64,000 nt of DNA, taken from Pohlia nutans. Taxonomy: Eukaryota; Streptophyta; Bryopsida; Bryales; Mniaceae. The notes below the pieces were generated by a model. It saw only the letters and a list, made by a program, of their open reading frames with translations. It was not told the origin of the DNA and searched no databases. The DNA is taken from contig CM040091.1 in the NCBI GenBank assembly GCA_022496805.1, positions 11,956,336-12,020,335 of the forward strand, given 5' to 3'. The first letter of the stretch is position 1. Every line of letters begins with the position of its first letter. This document shows, piece after piece, positions 44,483-56,520 of the stretch. A program made the translations under genes and the position numbers.

Positions 44483-44975
44483 ACCTTTTGAAAGTAAAAC
44501 TCTAAAAGAAATCGTTGTCTTGCTCCAAACAAACTCCAATCCAAACCATCATCCTCAAGTCAATCTGCACAGATCCCCCAAAACGCCGAGGTTACTCAAA
44601 AAACGCCCAATATGGCAATTTGCATCACTGAACTTTCCAAACAATGGATTTTATATTGTTTTTTTATTATTGCTATACATCATTTTAAAGGTCTTGTTCT
44701 ATATTAAATTATCAATTGCATCGACCGTATTAAACTACCATGGAACTAGGTCATGCAATATACTACCATTCAACTAATTTCAAAGTCACTCACTTTGACT
44801 AACTTTTTGAAAGTAAAACCCTAAAACTGAGATGTATCGTCTTGCTCCAAACAAACTCCACTTCAAAACCGTAATCTTCAAATCAATTTGCACACGTTCT
44901 CCACAAGGCCAACCAGTTTTAGTCAAAACAAAATGCAAGGTGACTCAAAAAACGACTATCTGCATCACTACAAAA
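44483..44975 (+). repeat. Two direct copies of a ~150-bp segment, ~315 bp apart
   Basis: 'ttttgaaagtaaaactctaa' to 'tttgcatcactg' at 44483-44633 recurs at about 44798-44975, both with 'cttgctccaaacaaactcca' and 'actcaaaaaacg'. Diverged. Confidence 0.6.
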
Positions 44976-45224
44976 TCAATTTGAATCCTAAACCCTAAAA
45001 TCCTAAATCAAGATCAAGTTGAAGTCATTTTCACACGGATAGATGATTTGCAGCATAGGATCCAATTTTCCTACACTACAAAAAATTTAGGATCTAAGAT
45101 ATGAGATTACATATGAGATTGCATTACATTTAATTAGTCTAAATTCCACCTTCTTAATTCCCACACCAGCAATTCTATAAAACAATGAATAATACAAAGA
45201 GTGATCCAAATGCTCAATTGTTAT

Positions 45225-45590
45225 CCTCAACTGCAACAATTTTCAATTCAATTTGATCTTTTTTCCTCAACAACAAAGAAAGAGACTCAAACTGAGACAA
45301 ATTGAGCTTCATCTTTTTCAACAACAAAGAAATAGACTCAACAATGCAACTTGATCTTTTTTTCCTCAACTTTTTTCCTCAACAACAAAGAAACAAACTC
45401 ATTCTCAACAATTCAACTTGATCTTTTTTACTTCAACAGCAAAGAAATTGATTTGATTTTTTTTCCTCAACAGCAAACAAACTTGATTTTTTTTTCAACT
45501 TGATCTTTTTTCTTCAACAGCAAACAAACAAACTCATCCTCAACAATTTGACTTAACAACAACAAAGAAACTTGATTTTTTTTCTGCAAC
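45225..45590 (+). repeat. Degenerate CAACAACAAAGAAA minisatellite
   Basis: Units of 50-65 bp combine 'cttgatcttttttcctcaac' and 'aacaacaaagaaacaaactc', about seven times with length variation. It ends at the MITE that starts at 45603. Confidence 0.75.
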
Positions 45591-45602
45591 ACTTTGCCCT
45601 CA

Positions 45603-45890
45603 CATTAGGAGAAATCTGGAATTGCAAAGGGGCCTTTACCTTTGGCATGTGCTGAAAATTTGAGGGAAAACCGTGCGCTTTACACGCAGGCACTAATGGT
45701 GCCAGCAGTGCAGTTCCATGGGTCGAGTCAATCGACGCAGCCAGCACTGCCAGCACTGCGGCTTCCGATGTTGTCAGCGGGCAGCGACCTGCACCAATGG
45801 GTTTACATGGAGAGGGGTAATTGGGCAGCATGTTCACCTAACACGGATTGTCTCACGGGGCCCCTTTGGGACCCCAAATTTCTCTTAATG
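45603..45890 (-). mobile_element. CATTAG-ended MITE, copy 2
   Basis: Ends CATTAGGAGAAATCTGG and, inverted, CATTAAGAGAAATTTGGGG. It aligns to 34092-34381 in reverse over its whole length (288 against 290 bp), including 'ggtcgctgcccgctgacaac'. No multi-base target duplication is visible on either side. Confidence 0.8.
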
Positions 45891-46269
45891 GATAAAAGAA
45901 ACACAACAACGATGCATTGCTCACCTTCCCTACACCAACAAAGTAACAATAAACCTTTCAACCTTTTCTTCAAACCTTTTATTTCCCCATCACTCCGCTT
46001 TGAGAAGATTTGCAGCAAGGAGTCCAGCTATACAGTGGACGCTTAGGGTTTAGCCTGAAGTTTGGATCATTGCGGAGGAGAGTCATCAGAGAAAAGAGCA
46101 CCGCAGATATAGAAGTGCCGTGACCAAAGGCGTATCAACGCAGAAAGAAAGAACACCCTGAAAGAAGGAACGAAGATGAAAGACAGCCACTTGCTTTTAA
46201 GCTTGGGTTGTCTCCTCGACGGATTTTAGCGCACAATGGTCAAGTGAGACAAACCGAGCTGTATTGTAT
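45891..46269. other. Intergenic stretch
   Basis: No recognised gene or repeat. Confidence 0.4.
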
Positions 46270-46486
46270 TATAGATTATGAAAGAATTTTCAATTTTAAG
46301 TTTCAAATTTTATACAAAATATTGGTGAATGCAATATGAAACTAATTGTATAGATAGAATCTATAATTCATAATGTACAACTTTTTTTTTTACATCAAGT
46401 TCAAAATATCCCTCTTAATTTCATTTTATAATGCATCTCTGCAGAATTGCCTAATTTGAAGAGGGCCATAGGCATTTAGGCGTTAA
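46270..46486. mobile_element. Truncated TTAA-family MITE, one end only
   Basis: Contains 'attcataatgtacaac', 'ttcaaaatatccct' and 'ataatgcatctctgc' and ends 'ggcatttaggcgttaa'. The other end is missing. Confidence 0.65.
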
Positions 46487-46565
46487 CGTAACACTTGCAT
46501 CATTTGGATAGTGGTTTTAAAATTTATGAATTTCAAAAAAGTTCAAATCCTATGATTTTTCACTC

Positions 46566-47129
46566 TAAACCCCTAAATGTCCTCACTCCTCTCCAGATTT
46601 GGAGAATTTCAAAGATGTCTTGTAAAATGTACCTAAATGGAATATTTTGAAATTGATATATGAACAAAAAATGTACATTACGAATATTTAATCCTATCCT
46701 ACCATTAGATATATGATTGCTGTCACCAATATTTTTGTATAAACATTGAAAGTTGAAATTAAAAATTCTTTCGTAATTTGATTACGAATAAAATAATGAC
46801 TTGAAATTTGTTGATTGGTTGAAATGTAATACTCTAATTGTAGTGACTTTTGGAGATTTTTTGGTTGCTTAATTTTATAAGTTGACTTTTTTAAGACCAC
46901 TTTTACACTGATATCTTCAAAATTTTAGATAAATCACTAGAATACAAAATGAGGCATAAAATTTTCACAAATCATCCCTTGTCTAATCGGATCACACATG
47001 CATGAAGCTAACTTCCCATTAAATATTAGTAAAAAATCCATGCGGCGAAAAAGTCAATCACGGATAAGAAATCTCAGTTTGCTTCTGTGCATCGTCCACA
47101 CTCTGGACAGTTGGACATTTAGGGGTTAA
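46566..47129. mobile_element. MITE of the TTAA family
   Basis: Left end TAAACCCCTAAATGTCCTC, right end 'ttggacatttaggggttaa'. Interior as in the 11.9-kb member, opposite orientation. Confidence 0.8.
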
Positions 47130-47899
47130 ACTCTTGTGACAGTTGTGAGTTAGAATGTCAGCTGAACCTCCACTAATTTATGAATTTATGACCTTGTTGG
47201 CCACACTCTAATTGAAAAAATGTACGTTACATAAGCTTATCCATATTCACCTTGTATAAAATGTAACACCCCCATTTATGGGTTTCACAGGTTACTAAAC
47301 TATGAAAATGGACAAAAACACAATACCGAAGGACAAATTCAGCTTCATTTGTAGAGCTTCTCAATTCCAGACTTCCAGTCCATGATTGGCATCAACTGGC
47401 CTGCAATGTCACCTATCTGACTTTTACATTCTGTTAGTGTACAGTACAGTATATCCTCAATACCCAGAATCTAAAACGGGCAGCCAGGACATGTACAGGA
47501 CTAGAAAAGAATCATGTGAAATTACTATACAAAGAGTATCGTGAGACATTGTAACTTCCTCATTGTTTTGGGAAGATAACAACTTGAATCGCCAGAATAA
47601 TGATATCCTCCCTCGCGAAAAGTCGTTTGCATATGAACAAATGAAGATATATGTTTGTACATTTCCCACCCAAGATCCGTGACATTGTCCTCCCAAAAGT
47701 CCGTACAGGCAGGAGCTACTGCATATCTCCTTGCTGCTAAAGAAGCAAAACCCGTCAATGTTAACTCCATGGCACTCCAGAAAATGTTTAAAATCTGGTA
47801 AGCAGGATGCTTTAGTCACATAGATTCTACAAGAACTACAAAACCCATAACCTCTCAAACAACAGCGCAAGTAATTATGCATGACTACACATGCTCGAA

Positions 47900-50865
47900 T
47901 CATCTACAAAACTGTGAATCAAGAAAGGGCAGAACCTGAGTTGGTGCATATAGTGGCTGCTGGTTAGGATCCATTGTTGATTGTACCACCATCATATCCT
48001 GCACACAAAATCTCAAACACCCATACTGATAAACAAACAAGAAGGACCAACTTAGAGATCTCATGAGCCAGACTGATTCTTATATGAGGAACCCTCCTTG
48101 AGCTTGACTCGTCTGTATAGTACAGTACAGTAAAACCGGTGATACATATACAGAGTTACACAGAGCTACATTTTCATCGTAGGCATTTCTATCCATGTGA
48201 TACTCCGGGTGATTATTACGCTTGCCAGTGCTAGAAGTGTCAACAACGCCACTTTCAACCTCAAGAATTTGAATAATAGTCTAATTTTCTCTGAATGAAG
48301 TACAAGCCAGCCTAACACTTACGGGTGATCCCATCGGGTAATGCACAGCTGGTGCAGCCATTGATGGGTAATACATGCCCCCATACTGAACCTGCTCCCC
48401 TCCAACTCCAGACCAAGTCACTGCTGTTTCCTCTTCCTGGCGACAGAGACAACTTCATATCAACAATGTGCACAGATGACAAGGCAGATATCTCCAGTGA
48501 GAATTGAGTCTGATATCCCATTCCTAAATCACTTTCTAGGGCGAAGGTTTCAGTACAACCAAAAATAAAAAATTAACATAACATCACTAAATATCACCTA
48601 GATCTTGTGTTCCCATATCCAGCACAAGATCTTGAACAGCTTAACATAGATGTAAGTAGAACCCAATATGCCCGAGTACTCTTTCTTTAAGACAAGGAAA
48701 GATTGCAAGCACAAAGATCGACAGGCCAACTCCTGACTGGATATTATAATTGAGATGGATTATCAAAATTCTTTACAGATGTTGTGAAGGTAAGGATCAA
48801 ATATTTGTAACTTGCCTTGATCTCATCACGAGGAACAATATCTACAAGAAAATCAAAAATGTCCCCCCTGGTAATGGCTCCAGCAATATCATTTCTTTGT
48901 AACGTACGTCTCTTGTTCTCTTCTGTGTGTATCCACGATCGCAAGGTCAACTCTAAAATAAACATCTCACATGCCTTCGCAAACAGAACTGGAGCTTCGG
49001 CTGCAATCATCTGCAATCGATATGAACATAGAAAACTTCTGTCATAATGATGGATAGTTTTTTTCGTATACTCTGATCTCCTTCAGCCATCTGTTTCTTT
49101 TGACTGAGATAGAACAGACAGAATTCTAGAAGCGATATAAACAACTGATACATCATAGAAGTTTCTTTAGCTGAACTTTCCGTCCACGAATGTCGCAGCA
49201 AGACTACAATAATTATTGGTCTAGGAAAATAATCATGCTTGTGAGTTGTCCTATTGAGAATAACATTTATTATAGAACATGAGCATTCTTTTCAAATTAA
49301 AAAAGAAAATCCCCACCCCCCCCCCCCCCCCCCCCCCCCTACATCTGTATACAAACAAGTCTCTACTGATATAAACTCCAACTCCTTTCTAATCAGAAGG
49401 CTGAGAAACCGCTCATCATATAATTAATCCGCTGCTTTATCCAACTCATACAACATCTTCATAAAACAACATTGAAACAAAAGTTGTTACGATGCAAACA
49501 ACATTGTTCTTCATTACGCAGTTCTTACCAAATATTGCGATTGAAATGTGACCTATATCTTTCCAGGTTAACAACTTCTTCATGAAAGAATTATTAAATT
49601 TATCATGTAACATGTTAGAAGCTGCAGATTGAAATGCGTACCTTCACATCTTCATCCGACTTCATGATTTTTTTGATACGTGCTAATGGCAGCTGATGGT
49701 TCTTAAACTCTGCACAAGTCATAGTAAGTTGATGCTTGTCCAAACCATGTCAATAAGCTTCGTATCTAAAGTTTCACGTTGCTTTCATCAACATATCATT
49801 GCACACTTATTTACACTAAAACAGCCAATACAGACTTATTACCTGACAACACTAATGTCTGAAGAAAACAGAATACTGAGACCTTAGTATTCAGACATTT
49901 AGTCCTAAAACGGAAAACAGACTACTAAAGAACAAAAACTTTCATTGACTCTAAGATAGATTTGTAGAAAATTCTCAAAATTTTCACTTATTCAGTTCAA
50001 ACACATGCATGTTCTTGAATTATTTGCCAGCCTAAAAATAATAAACAGGTTTCCTTTCAGGAACAGTTCCAAAAAAACTTCAAAACCTAAAAGGACCAAT
50101 TCAACGGTAACCGACATAGCTCAGTCAGAATGGTTGAGCCATTCTCTAAGACAATATCTTACATACACGAAGTCGAATTTCATCAAATCGCCTTCATTGA
50201 CTACAAGACTCTGAAACATGAACCCCTTCACTGACTAACTTTCACAGATGAGCTAAAGCACGAGAAACACTAAGTACAGAAACCGAAAGAATTAGGTAAT
50301 CTCCAGCTATGTGAATTACTGCAGAGGAAGGAAAGTAAGAACGAACCTGTAAGATGTGTCATGAGCAGCTCCGACTTGCTGGATTTCTCTACATTAAGAA
50401 GTCATGGCCTATTCAAAAACAGCTTATGATTACAGTAGAATCTCAAAAAACAGAGCGAAAAGAAAGAACACAAATTCAAAAAGAAAGAAAATGTTACTAC
50501 ACCATTTAGCTGCTCCATCTCTTGGTTCTGCTGTTGCCAGAACATCTGCAGCTGCTGGTGCTGCACATGCGGTTTCATCTACAAAAAAGAAAATTATTAA
50601 AGTGTTCAATCTCCACCGCCTCAAACTCAACATGACAAGAACGTGAAACTTCCAGTACTCTAACGTAATAAATTCAAGATTTCAGTGTCCACATCCAAAG
50701 ATACACCAAATCGTCCTGTAAAGATGACTACAATCAATCAACCGAAAAAAAATCATCAATTCCGTGCCTCTTTTTTTCAACTTTTTCTCTCACCTGGTGC
50801 TTAGATTGCTGGAAACTCTGCTGCGCCATCCCTGATTGCGGATTCCCGGAGGAAAGAGTAGACAT
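47900..50865 (-). CDS. NF-YC: NF-YC, CCAAT-binding histone-fold subunit (six or more coding exons)
   Basis: NF-YC pairs with NF-YB through a histone fold and, with NF-YA, binds CCAAT boxes in the nucleus. Exons (minus): 50865-50794, 50578-50503, 49709-49642, 49010-48816, 48436-48323, 47998-47936; all phases agree. The start [16 protein letters not shown] is the first ATG in frame after a TAG. Exons 2-3 give [38 protein letters not shown]; exon 4 gives [40 protein letters not shown] and [14 protein letters not shown], the complete conserved histone fold. The G/P/Y/Q-rich C-terminal half ([19 protein letters not shown]) is typical. Intron 4 has a GC donor (AAG|GCAAGT). If exon 6 is not spliced further, translation ends at TGA 47900-47902, giving about 207 aa; a donor at 47935 with another exon towards 47.46 kb is also possible. 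No disabling change is seen. Confidence 0.93.
49311..49339 (+). repeat. Poly-C tract in NF-YC intron 3
   Basis: A run of 29 bases, all C except one A, with the longest uninterrupted run 24 C. On the transcribed sense (minus strand) it is poly-G. Length is likely unstable and prone to sequencing error. Confidence 0.9.
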
Positions 50866-51179
50866 CGGGCTCTAATCGGACGCCATCGCTGCTACTGCAA
50901 GTCTCACTAGCAGCGGCAGCAAGCGTCGAGTCGGTCCGTTGAATGCAGGCATCATGGCCATGCCATGGGGCGTGACATGTACATGCACCGCCATGAGGGG
51001 TCATACGTGGAAGCAGCTCACTGGGTGACGAGATTTTGAGTCCTGACAAGGCATTTAGTTGTGCCTCTCGTGCCGACACCTGGCCTCCGCTCGTTTCTCT
51101 TCATGCAGGTTTTGCCCAATTTCAGTCCTACTCACTGTATTGTACAGTCAGCCTGAGTAAATGGTGTGATACATCAATA

Positions 51180-51473
51180 AGGTGGAGGCACCTAAAACCG
51201 ACCAGGTACCCAAAACCGATCTGGCCTAAGTTCTAGATTTTGAAAGAAAAGATGTACCTCATTTGTACATTAGAGCATATTATCGATTTTGGGTCCTGAA
51301 GTACTTTTCACTTTGAAAAATTGTACAAATTTCAATATTGGGAAATAATTCATGGAAAAATTTGCATTCTCCGCGAAAACTAACTTCCAACCTGGGAAAA
51401 ATATCACCCTATTAATGATTGGTCTAGAAATAGTGTAAGTGGCTTAAGTTATCGGTTTTAGGTGCCTCGACCT
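51180..51473. mobile_element. TA-element with CCTAAAACCGA termini, copy 1
   Basis: Termini AGGTGGAGGCACCTAAAACC and, inverted, AGGTCGAGGCACCTAAAACC, each flanked by TA. The interior 'gatgtacctcatttgtacat' is shared with copies at 57.2 kb (inverse) and 62.3 kb (same orientation). Lies about 315 bp upstream of the NF-YC start codon. Confidence 0.85.
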
Positions 51474-51516
51474 TATCAATCATCAACAGAGTCAGTGTAC
51501 CTATAATCCACACTTA

Positions 51517-52092
51517 TTAACCCCTAAACGTCCTCACCTATGTCCAGTTTAGACAGTTTTGCAAAGATGCATTATAAAATGCAATTAATATGAATATTTA
51601 GAACTTGATGTATGAATAAAAGTTATACATTCTGAATTTTAGATTCTATCTATACGGTTAGATCTATGACTGCTATCACTAATCTTTTTTTATAAATTTT
51701 GAAACATAAAATAAAAAATTATTTTGTAATTCAATTACGAATAAGATATTGACAATATGTGGATGAAATTTGTTGTGATGGGTTATAATGTAGTACTTTA
51801 GGTGTAGTGATTTTGGAGATTTTTTGGATGCTTGATTTTAATAGTTTTTTTTTTCTAGAACACTTTTAGACCAAAATCTTCAAGATTTTCGGTGAAACAC
51901 TACAACACAAAATGAGGCATAATTTTTTCAAAAATTATTTCCTTTTCGATCGAATCACACATACATGAAGCTAACTTCCCATAAAAAATTCAGTAAAAAA
52001 ATCACACCACAGAAAGTGCATGACGGATGAGAAAATACGGATGAAATTTGTACATCAGGCCAAAAACGCCTGCTTGGGCAGTTAGGTGTTAA
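51517..52092. mobile_element. MITE of the TTAA family
   Basis: Starts TTAACCCCTAAACGTCCTC, ends 'gggcagttaggtgttaa'. Interior 'tgcaaagatgcattataaaa' as in the 61.4-kb member. Confidence 0.8.
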
Positions 52093-52096
52093 CCCT

Positions 52097-52644
52097 TTAA
52101 CCCTTTAAAGTCCCAATTCAACGATGTTTTCAAAGAAACGTTATAAAATGTTAGATGAATACCAAAAATTGAGTTGATGTACAAAACAAAGTTGTAAATG
52201 TCAACGTGAAGATCACATCTGTACGGTTGGATTTATCATGTTTTTTATTAAGTATTTTTAATTATTTTTGCAAGGTTCTCTCTTGAAATTTGATTAAAAA
52301 TCCCACATTAACACCAAAAAAATTTAAAATATTGTAATGAAATTGGAATAACATGCTCTATGAGATGGTATGGTTTCCATTATTTGATTCTACTTATTTT
52401 GGAAAATCATGTCTTAGGTCTCACTTTTTGAACTAAGAATGAAACTTGACATAAACCAATTGTGTGATTTTTCCAAAAATCATAATAACCCATTTTAAAT
52501 ATCCAAACCGCACAATAGATAGTAAACTTGCACAAGAACCAAGAGAAAATTATTTGGATGAAAACCGTTCAATTTGGATGAGAATCCAGTAACTTGAATC
52601 TGTCCATCATCCAGATATTGGACGCAAGAGCGTTCAAGGGTTAA
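52097..52644. mobile_element. MITE of the TTAA family, CCCTTTAAAGTCCC subtype
   Basis: Starts TTAACCCTTTAAAGTCCC, ends 'gcgttcaagggttaa'. Closest relatives are 57748-58293 and the outer element of the following nest; all hold 'gagatggtatggttt' and 'aggtctcactttttgaac'. Confidence 0.8.
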
Positions 52645-52866
52645 CAAAAATGGAGTTGGTGTACAGAGATCACATCTGTACGGTTGGATTCATCATATTT
52701 TTAATTTAAAAAAATTAATTAAATTTTCAAGGTTTTCTCTTGAAATTTTATTAAAATTTCCAAATTAACCAAAAAAGAAGAAAATTAGAAAATATTGTAA
52801 TAAACATGCACTACGAGATGGTATGGTTTTCATTATTTGATTCTACTTATTTTGGAAAATCATGCT

Positions 52867-54386
52867 TTACCCCTAAATGCTCAAACAATCATTTTCTGGT
52901 CGTTGACTGAATCTATCAAGCTACCTGAAACAAAAAATATGTTTCTAAATATATTTATTTATTTGTTTATTTACTTATTTATTTATATTTTAAAATACTA
53001 CATCAAGTGTTTTTTTTTTTTCAAGGCAATTTGAATTATGTCAATCCGAGTTAAACTTCACCCAAGAGAATTTTGCAAAGTGGATCACCTCAACATTGTC
53101 TTAGTGATCTAAAATTTGTTGTTTGAGAAAAATGATGATGTTTTGTCCATCATTTCAACTGCTTTTTTGAAGTTGACAATAGATAAACCAACTTTAACAA
53201 ATCATGCTAAATTTTAAATTCTAAAAGTGAGAATTATAATTTATAAGAAATTTTCAAAGGTGAATGCTTTTAAGTTCATTAAAAATTTATCTAAAGTTAT
53301 TTTGGAATTTTGACCGTACGGATAATTTTTAGAGTTGATGCCTTACATTTTTTCTATTAACCTCTAAAGTTCCTTGTGTTTTTAGGAGCTTGAAACCTCA
53401 AAACTACAATTTTCTACCTCTATGTACTCCAGGGGATGTGAGCCAAGTTTTTTTACTTCTTTTAGAATTCCAACCGTAAGATCTTGTACCTAAGCCTATT
53501 CATAGCTACTGTTTCAAAAATTGACCGTTGGATGTTTATCATTTGCAAGATCATAACATCCAAAGTTTGTGCAAAAGTTTTTCTGGGCATTGCTTGGGAG
53601 GCATTGTCTCCATAGTGCAAAGGGGGACTTGAAGATTGTTACTCCAAACATTTTGCTCATATTTTTTTCCACGTAGATAACTAAGTTGGGTACGCTTATG
53701 CAAAATTTTAGAGACTCATTACGCGTTTCAAACATTCATGCAAATTAATTTCCGGAAGAAGGTATAAAAATGGCAATTTGGTGAAACATGCATCACATTA
53801 ATTGTATTTGATTTTTGGAAAAAATGAACGGTGATTAGGTACCTCTATGATTTTATAAATTTTAGGCGAAATTATTTTTTTTAAATTTCAAAATCTCAAA
53901 TTTTGACAAATTTCGAAAGAAAAGAATGTGAAATTACAAAAAACCTTGGAGGTTGCTGTTCTTTATTTTGGAGGCTGCCCTTGTCAAGCCAAGAATATAA
54001 TCAACATGGGTCACTTCAAATTCTGAGCCTAAATGTGGTGAAGAGCATGTCTCCCAAAAAAAAATTTGAAAAAATGATTGTAATAAAAAGTTTTTTTCTG
54101 CCCCAGTTGGACTTGAAACCAAAAATTTCAATAAAAAAATTATAAAATCCGAATTTGACTTTGTAAGTTTTACCCCACACACCTTGTATGTGTGACCACG
54201 CCCACGCCAAATTATAGTCTAAATTCTTAATTTAGACCTTCCATCTAAGCTGCTCGAAACATCAAAAAGCCATTTTGGCTTTTAAGGGCCTTTAGGGGTT
54301 AAACCAAAATTCATCAAACATATGGAATGCGCACATTATAACACATCTACGTTTTGTCCAATCCCCCTCGGCCTTTTAGAGGTTAA
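52867..54386. mobile_element. Middle element of the nest
   Basis: Left end TTACCCCTAAATGCTCAAAC, right end 'ccccctcggccttttagaggttaa'. The body matches 56521-57061 ('caatccgagttaaact', 'gaccgtacggat') and is interrupted after 'ttacattttttctat'. Confidence 0.75.
53357..54302. mobile_element. Inner element of the nest (946 bp)
   Basis: TTAACCTCTAAAGTTCCTTG to 'aagggcctttaggggttaa'. It is the longest uninterrupted member; frames inside (up to 82 codons) show no recognised transposase. Confidence 0.75.
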
Positions 54387-54616
54387 GGTCTCACTTTTTG
54401 AACTAAGAATGAAACTTGATATAAACCAATTTTGTTGTTTTTCAAAAAATTCATAATATCTTATTTTGAATACTCCTACCATGCAAATGATAGTCAATTA
54501 GCACAAGAACCAATAAAATATTTGGATGAATGAAAATCGTCCATGTGTATAGCCAAAATAGCACTTTGATTATGTTCACCATTCACTACATGGACGTATG
54601 CGCCTCAAAGGCTTAA

Positions 54617-55117
54617 GTTAGCGGTTAGAGCATTCCCACTAGCCTAAGACTAGTATCTCTAAATTTCTTGTTAAAAATCAAGGTCTCGATTTGACTTGGA
54701 AAGTCAGACTTTTGCCTACCACCTCTTTTTTTTCATTCTCAATCTTCAGAGAATGCGTACATTAGATGAGTTTTGAAGCCTCCAAAGGGCCATTTTGAAT
54801 TTCGTGCCAAAGTCTAAATTTTTATTAAACTCTTTATTTTATTTTTAAAATTTAAAAAAAGTTAATTAAATTATAGAAAATATTATTTTAAAATTATTTT
54901 AGTTTAAAAATATTTATGCTTGAGTATTTCATTATTAAAAATATATTAAAGATTTAAAAGAGCTATGTGACTAATGTATAAAGAAGTTTATAGTAGTAGC
55001 CAATCCAATACAAATTACCGGTAATTCATAAGATTAGAGTTGGAAAGGGAATCTTAAGAAATATTTGTAGTGCCAAAATTCAAAATTAACTGTATAGTAC
55101 TAATGTACCAAACCAAC
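54617..55117. other. AT-rich intergenic stretch
   Basis: No gene recognised. The phrase 'gttagagcattcccactagc' near 54633 resembles ends of known plant MITEs, but no partner end was found. Confidence 0.4.
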
Positions 55118-55119
55118 TA

Positions 55120-55449
55120 CCGTATGTGGAAGGCAGGGTCGGCATTTTCATGTTGAATAATTACTGAAAGTTGAAACAATGAAGGTCGGCAATTTCGAAA
55201 GTAATTATTAAGAAATTGGCTATTAATAGAAAACATTAAAAAATTCCGGCTGCTAAACGTTTTATTCCATTTTTTTGTCTACGATTTTTGTTGAGTGTAA
55301 TGTTTTTATATTATTTTATTTCGGCTTTTTTTTTTACAATATTTTTGTTGATTTCAACAAAACACTTAATAAACTTATGAATTTTTTTGACATTTTTTCT
55401 CTCATTTTTGGGGGGAATTGTTTTATGCTGACCTGCCTTCCACGTACGG
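55120..55449. mobile_element. MITE with CCGTATGTGGAAGGCAGG termini
   Basis: Left CCGTATGTGGAAGGCAGGGT and right, inverted, CCGTACGTGGAAGGCAGGTC, about 27 bp of terminal inverted repeat, flanked by TA on both sides. 330 bp, T-rich interior, no coding capacity. Single copy in this window. Confidence 0.8.
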
Positions 55450-55579
55450 TACTAATCTATCTTATGTATTGAATCCAATATGAATTGCAAAGAAGACCAT
55501 ATTACATTAAAAATTAAAAATAATAATAAATAAATAATAATAAATTGGAAAATTATTTCTTGGAGGATGGGAGTTTATC

Positions 55580-56389
55580 TTAACCCTTTAGTGCCCAGGG
55601 TACTGTAGCTCAGAGACCTGGATTTCAGTAGATTTTTCCACTGTGGTTGAGACTACCAAAAATAGAATGGGTTAAATTAGAAAGTAACCGTACAATTCTA
55701 TTCTCAACTCGAGAGCACACATTTTATCAAATTTTGATAATCATCCGATGGTGGGATCGGAAGATTATAGTATGTATTTGAACTGTATAATGCACGCTCA
55801 AAAACGAGATTTTGGGGGGTGTGTGACTTCAAAGTTAAATAGAATTTGAGGTAAATTTTCAAAAATAAAAGCAAAGAAGTTCAGCTATGCCCTATGTCAA
55901 CACCTCTCCGTTGCAATCTTTCATATCAAAAATAGACTCACACATAATTATTGTGAGATTTATAAGTGAAAGTGACTTGTCCATGTACGGTTTAGGACAA
56001 AATTTTATACGCTGAAAATTGACAGGAGTGGGTACATTAGTCAAGATCGGATTACACACACTAATGGAAGATGAAGAAGAGAACACAATCCAAAAAAATT
56101 AAACAAGATAACAAACTTCCAAACACAAAAATACTACACAATACATATGTTGTATTTGTAAGTATTTACCGAATTTTCAAGTATTTGCAGTATTTTCACG
56201 TTCTGTTGATAGGTATTTTGATAGTTGTACAATTCCAAATTGAAAATTTATTTTTCTGGAAGGTGCGTAATGTATGTGGGCAAATCTGAACTTCAAAACT
56301 GAAGTTCCAATTCATCACGGATTCTCTGCTATTTGCATTTCGGACGTTGTAGTGACCATAATGTGGTCAGCTGGGCACTAAAGGGTTAA
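55580..56389. mobile_element. TTAA-family MITE, TTTAGTGCCCAG subtype (810 bp)
   Basis: Starts TTAACCCTTTAGTGCCCAG and ends CTGGGCACTAAAGGGTTAA, one of the best-preserved terminal pairs. No transposase frame. Confidence 0.88.
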
Positions 56390-56520
56390 CCTAGGAACAC
56401 CTTTGGCGAAAATTAATTCTAAAAATAGATGCTGAAAATTTCGGAAAATGATTTTTCCAAAGAAATTTGTAAGGAAAAAAAATGAATTTAACATAATATT
56501 CACTCTTGCCGGAACTTGTT

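Larger units (their letters stand above)
52645..54616. mobile_element. Outer element of a triple TTAA-MITE nest
   Basis: The left end is truncated: sequence starts 'caaaaatggagttggtgtac' directly after the previous TTAA. Its body 'gattctacttattttggaaaatcatg' is cut at 52866 and resumes 'ggtctcactttttgaactaag' at 54387, ending 'cctcaaaggcttaa'. The intact relative at 52.1 kb lacks the 1.5-kb insert. Confidence 0.75.

Noticed and set aside
48325..48507. Plus-strand frame across an NF-YC exon
   Set aside because: Antisense of exon 5, with no independent support.
50801..51079. 92-codon minus-strand frame overlapping the NF-YC start region
   Set aside because: A different frame of the NF-YC first exon and 5' leader. 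The NF-YC frame starts at 50865 and splices in phase to recognised exons.
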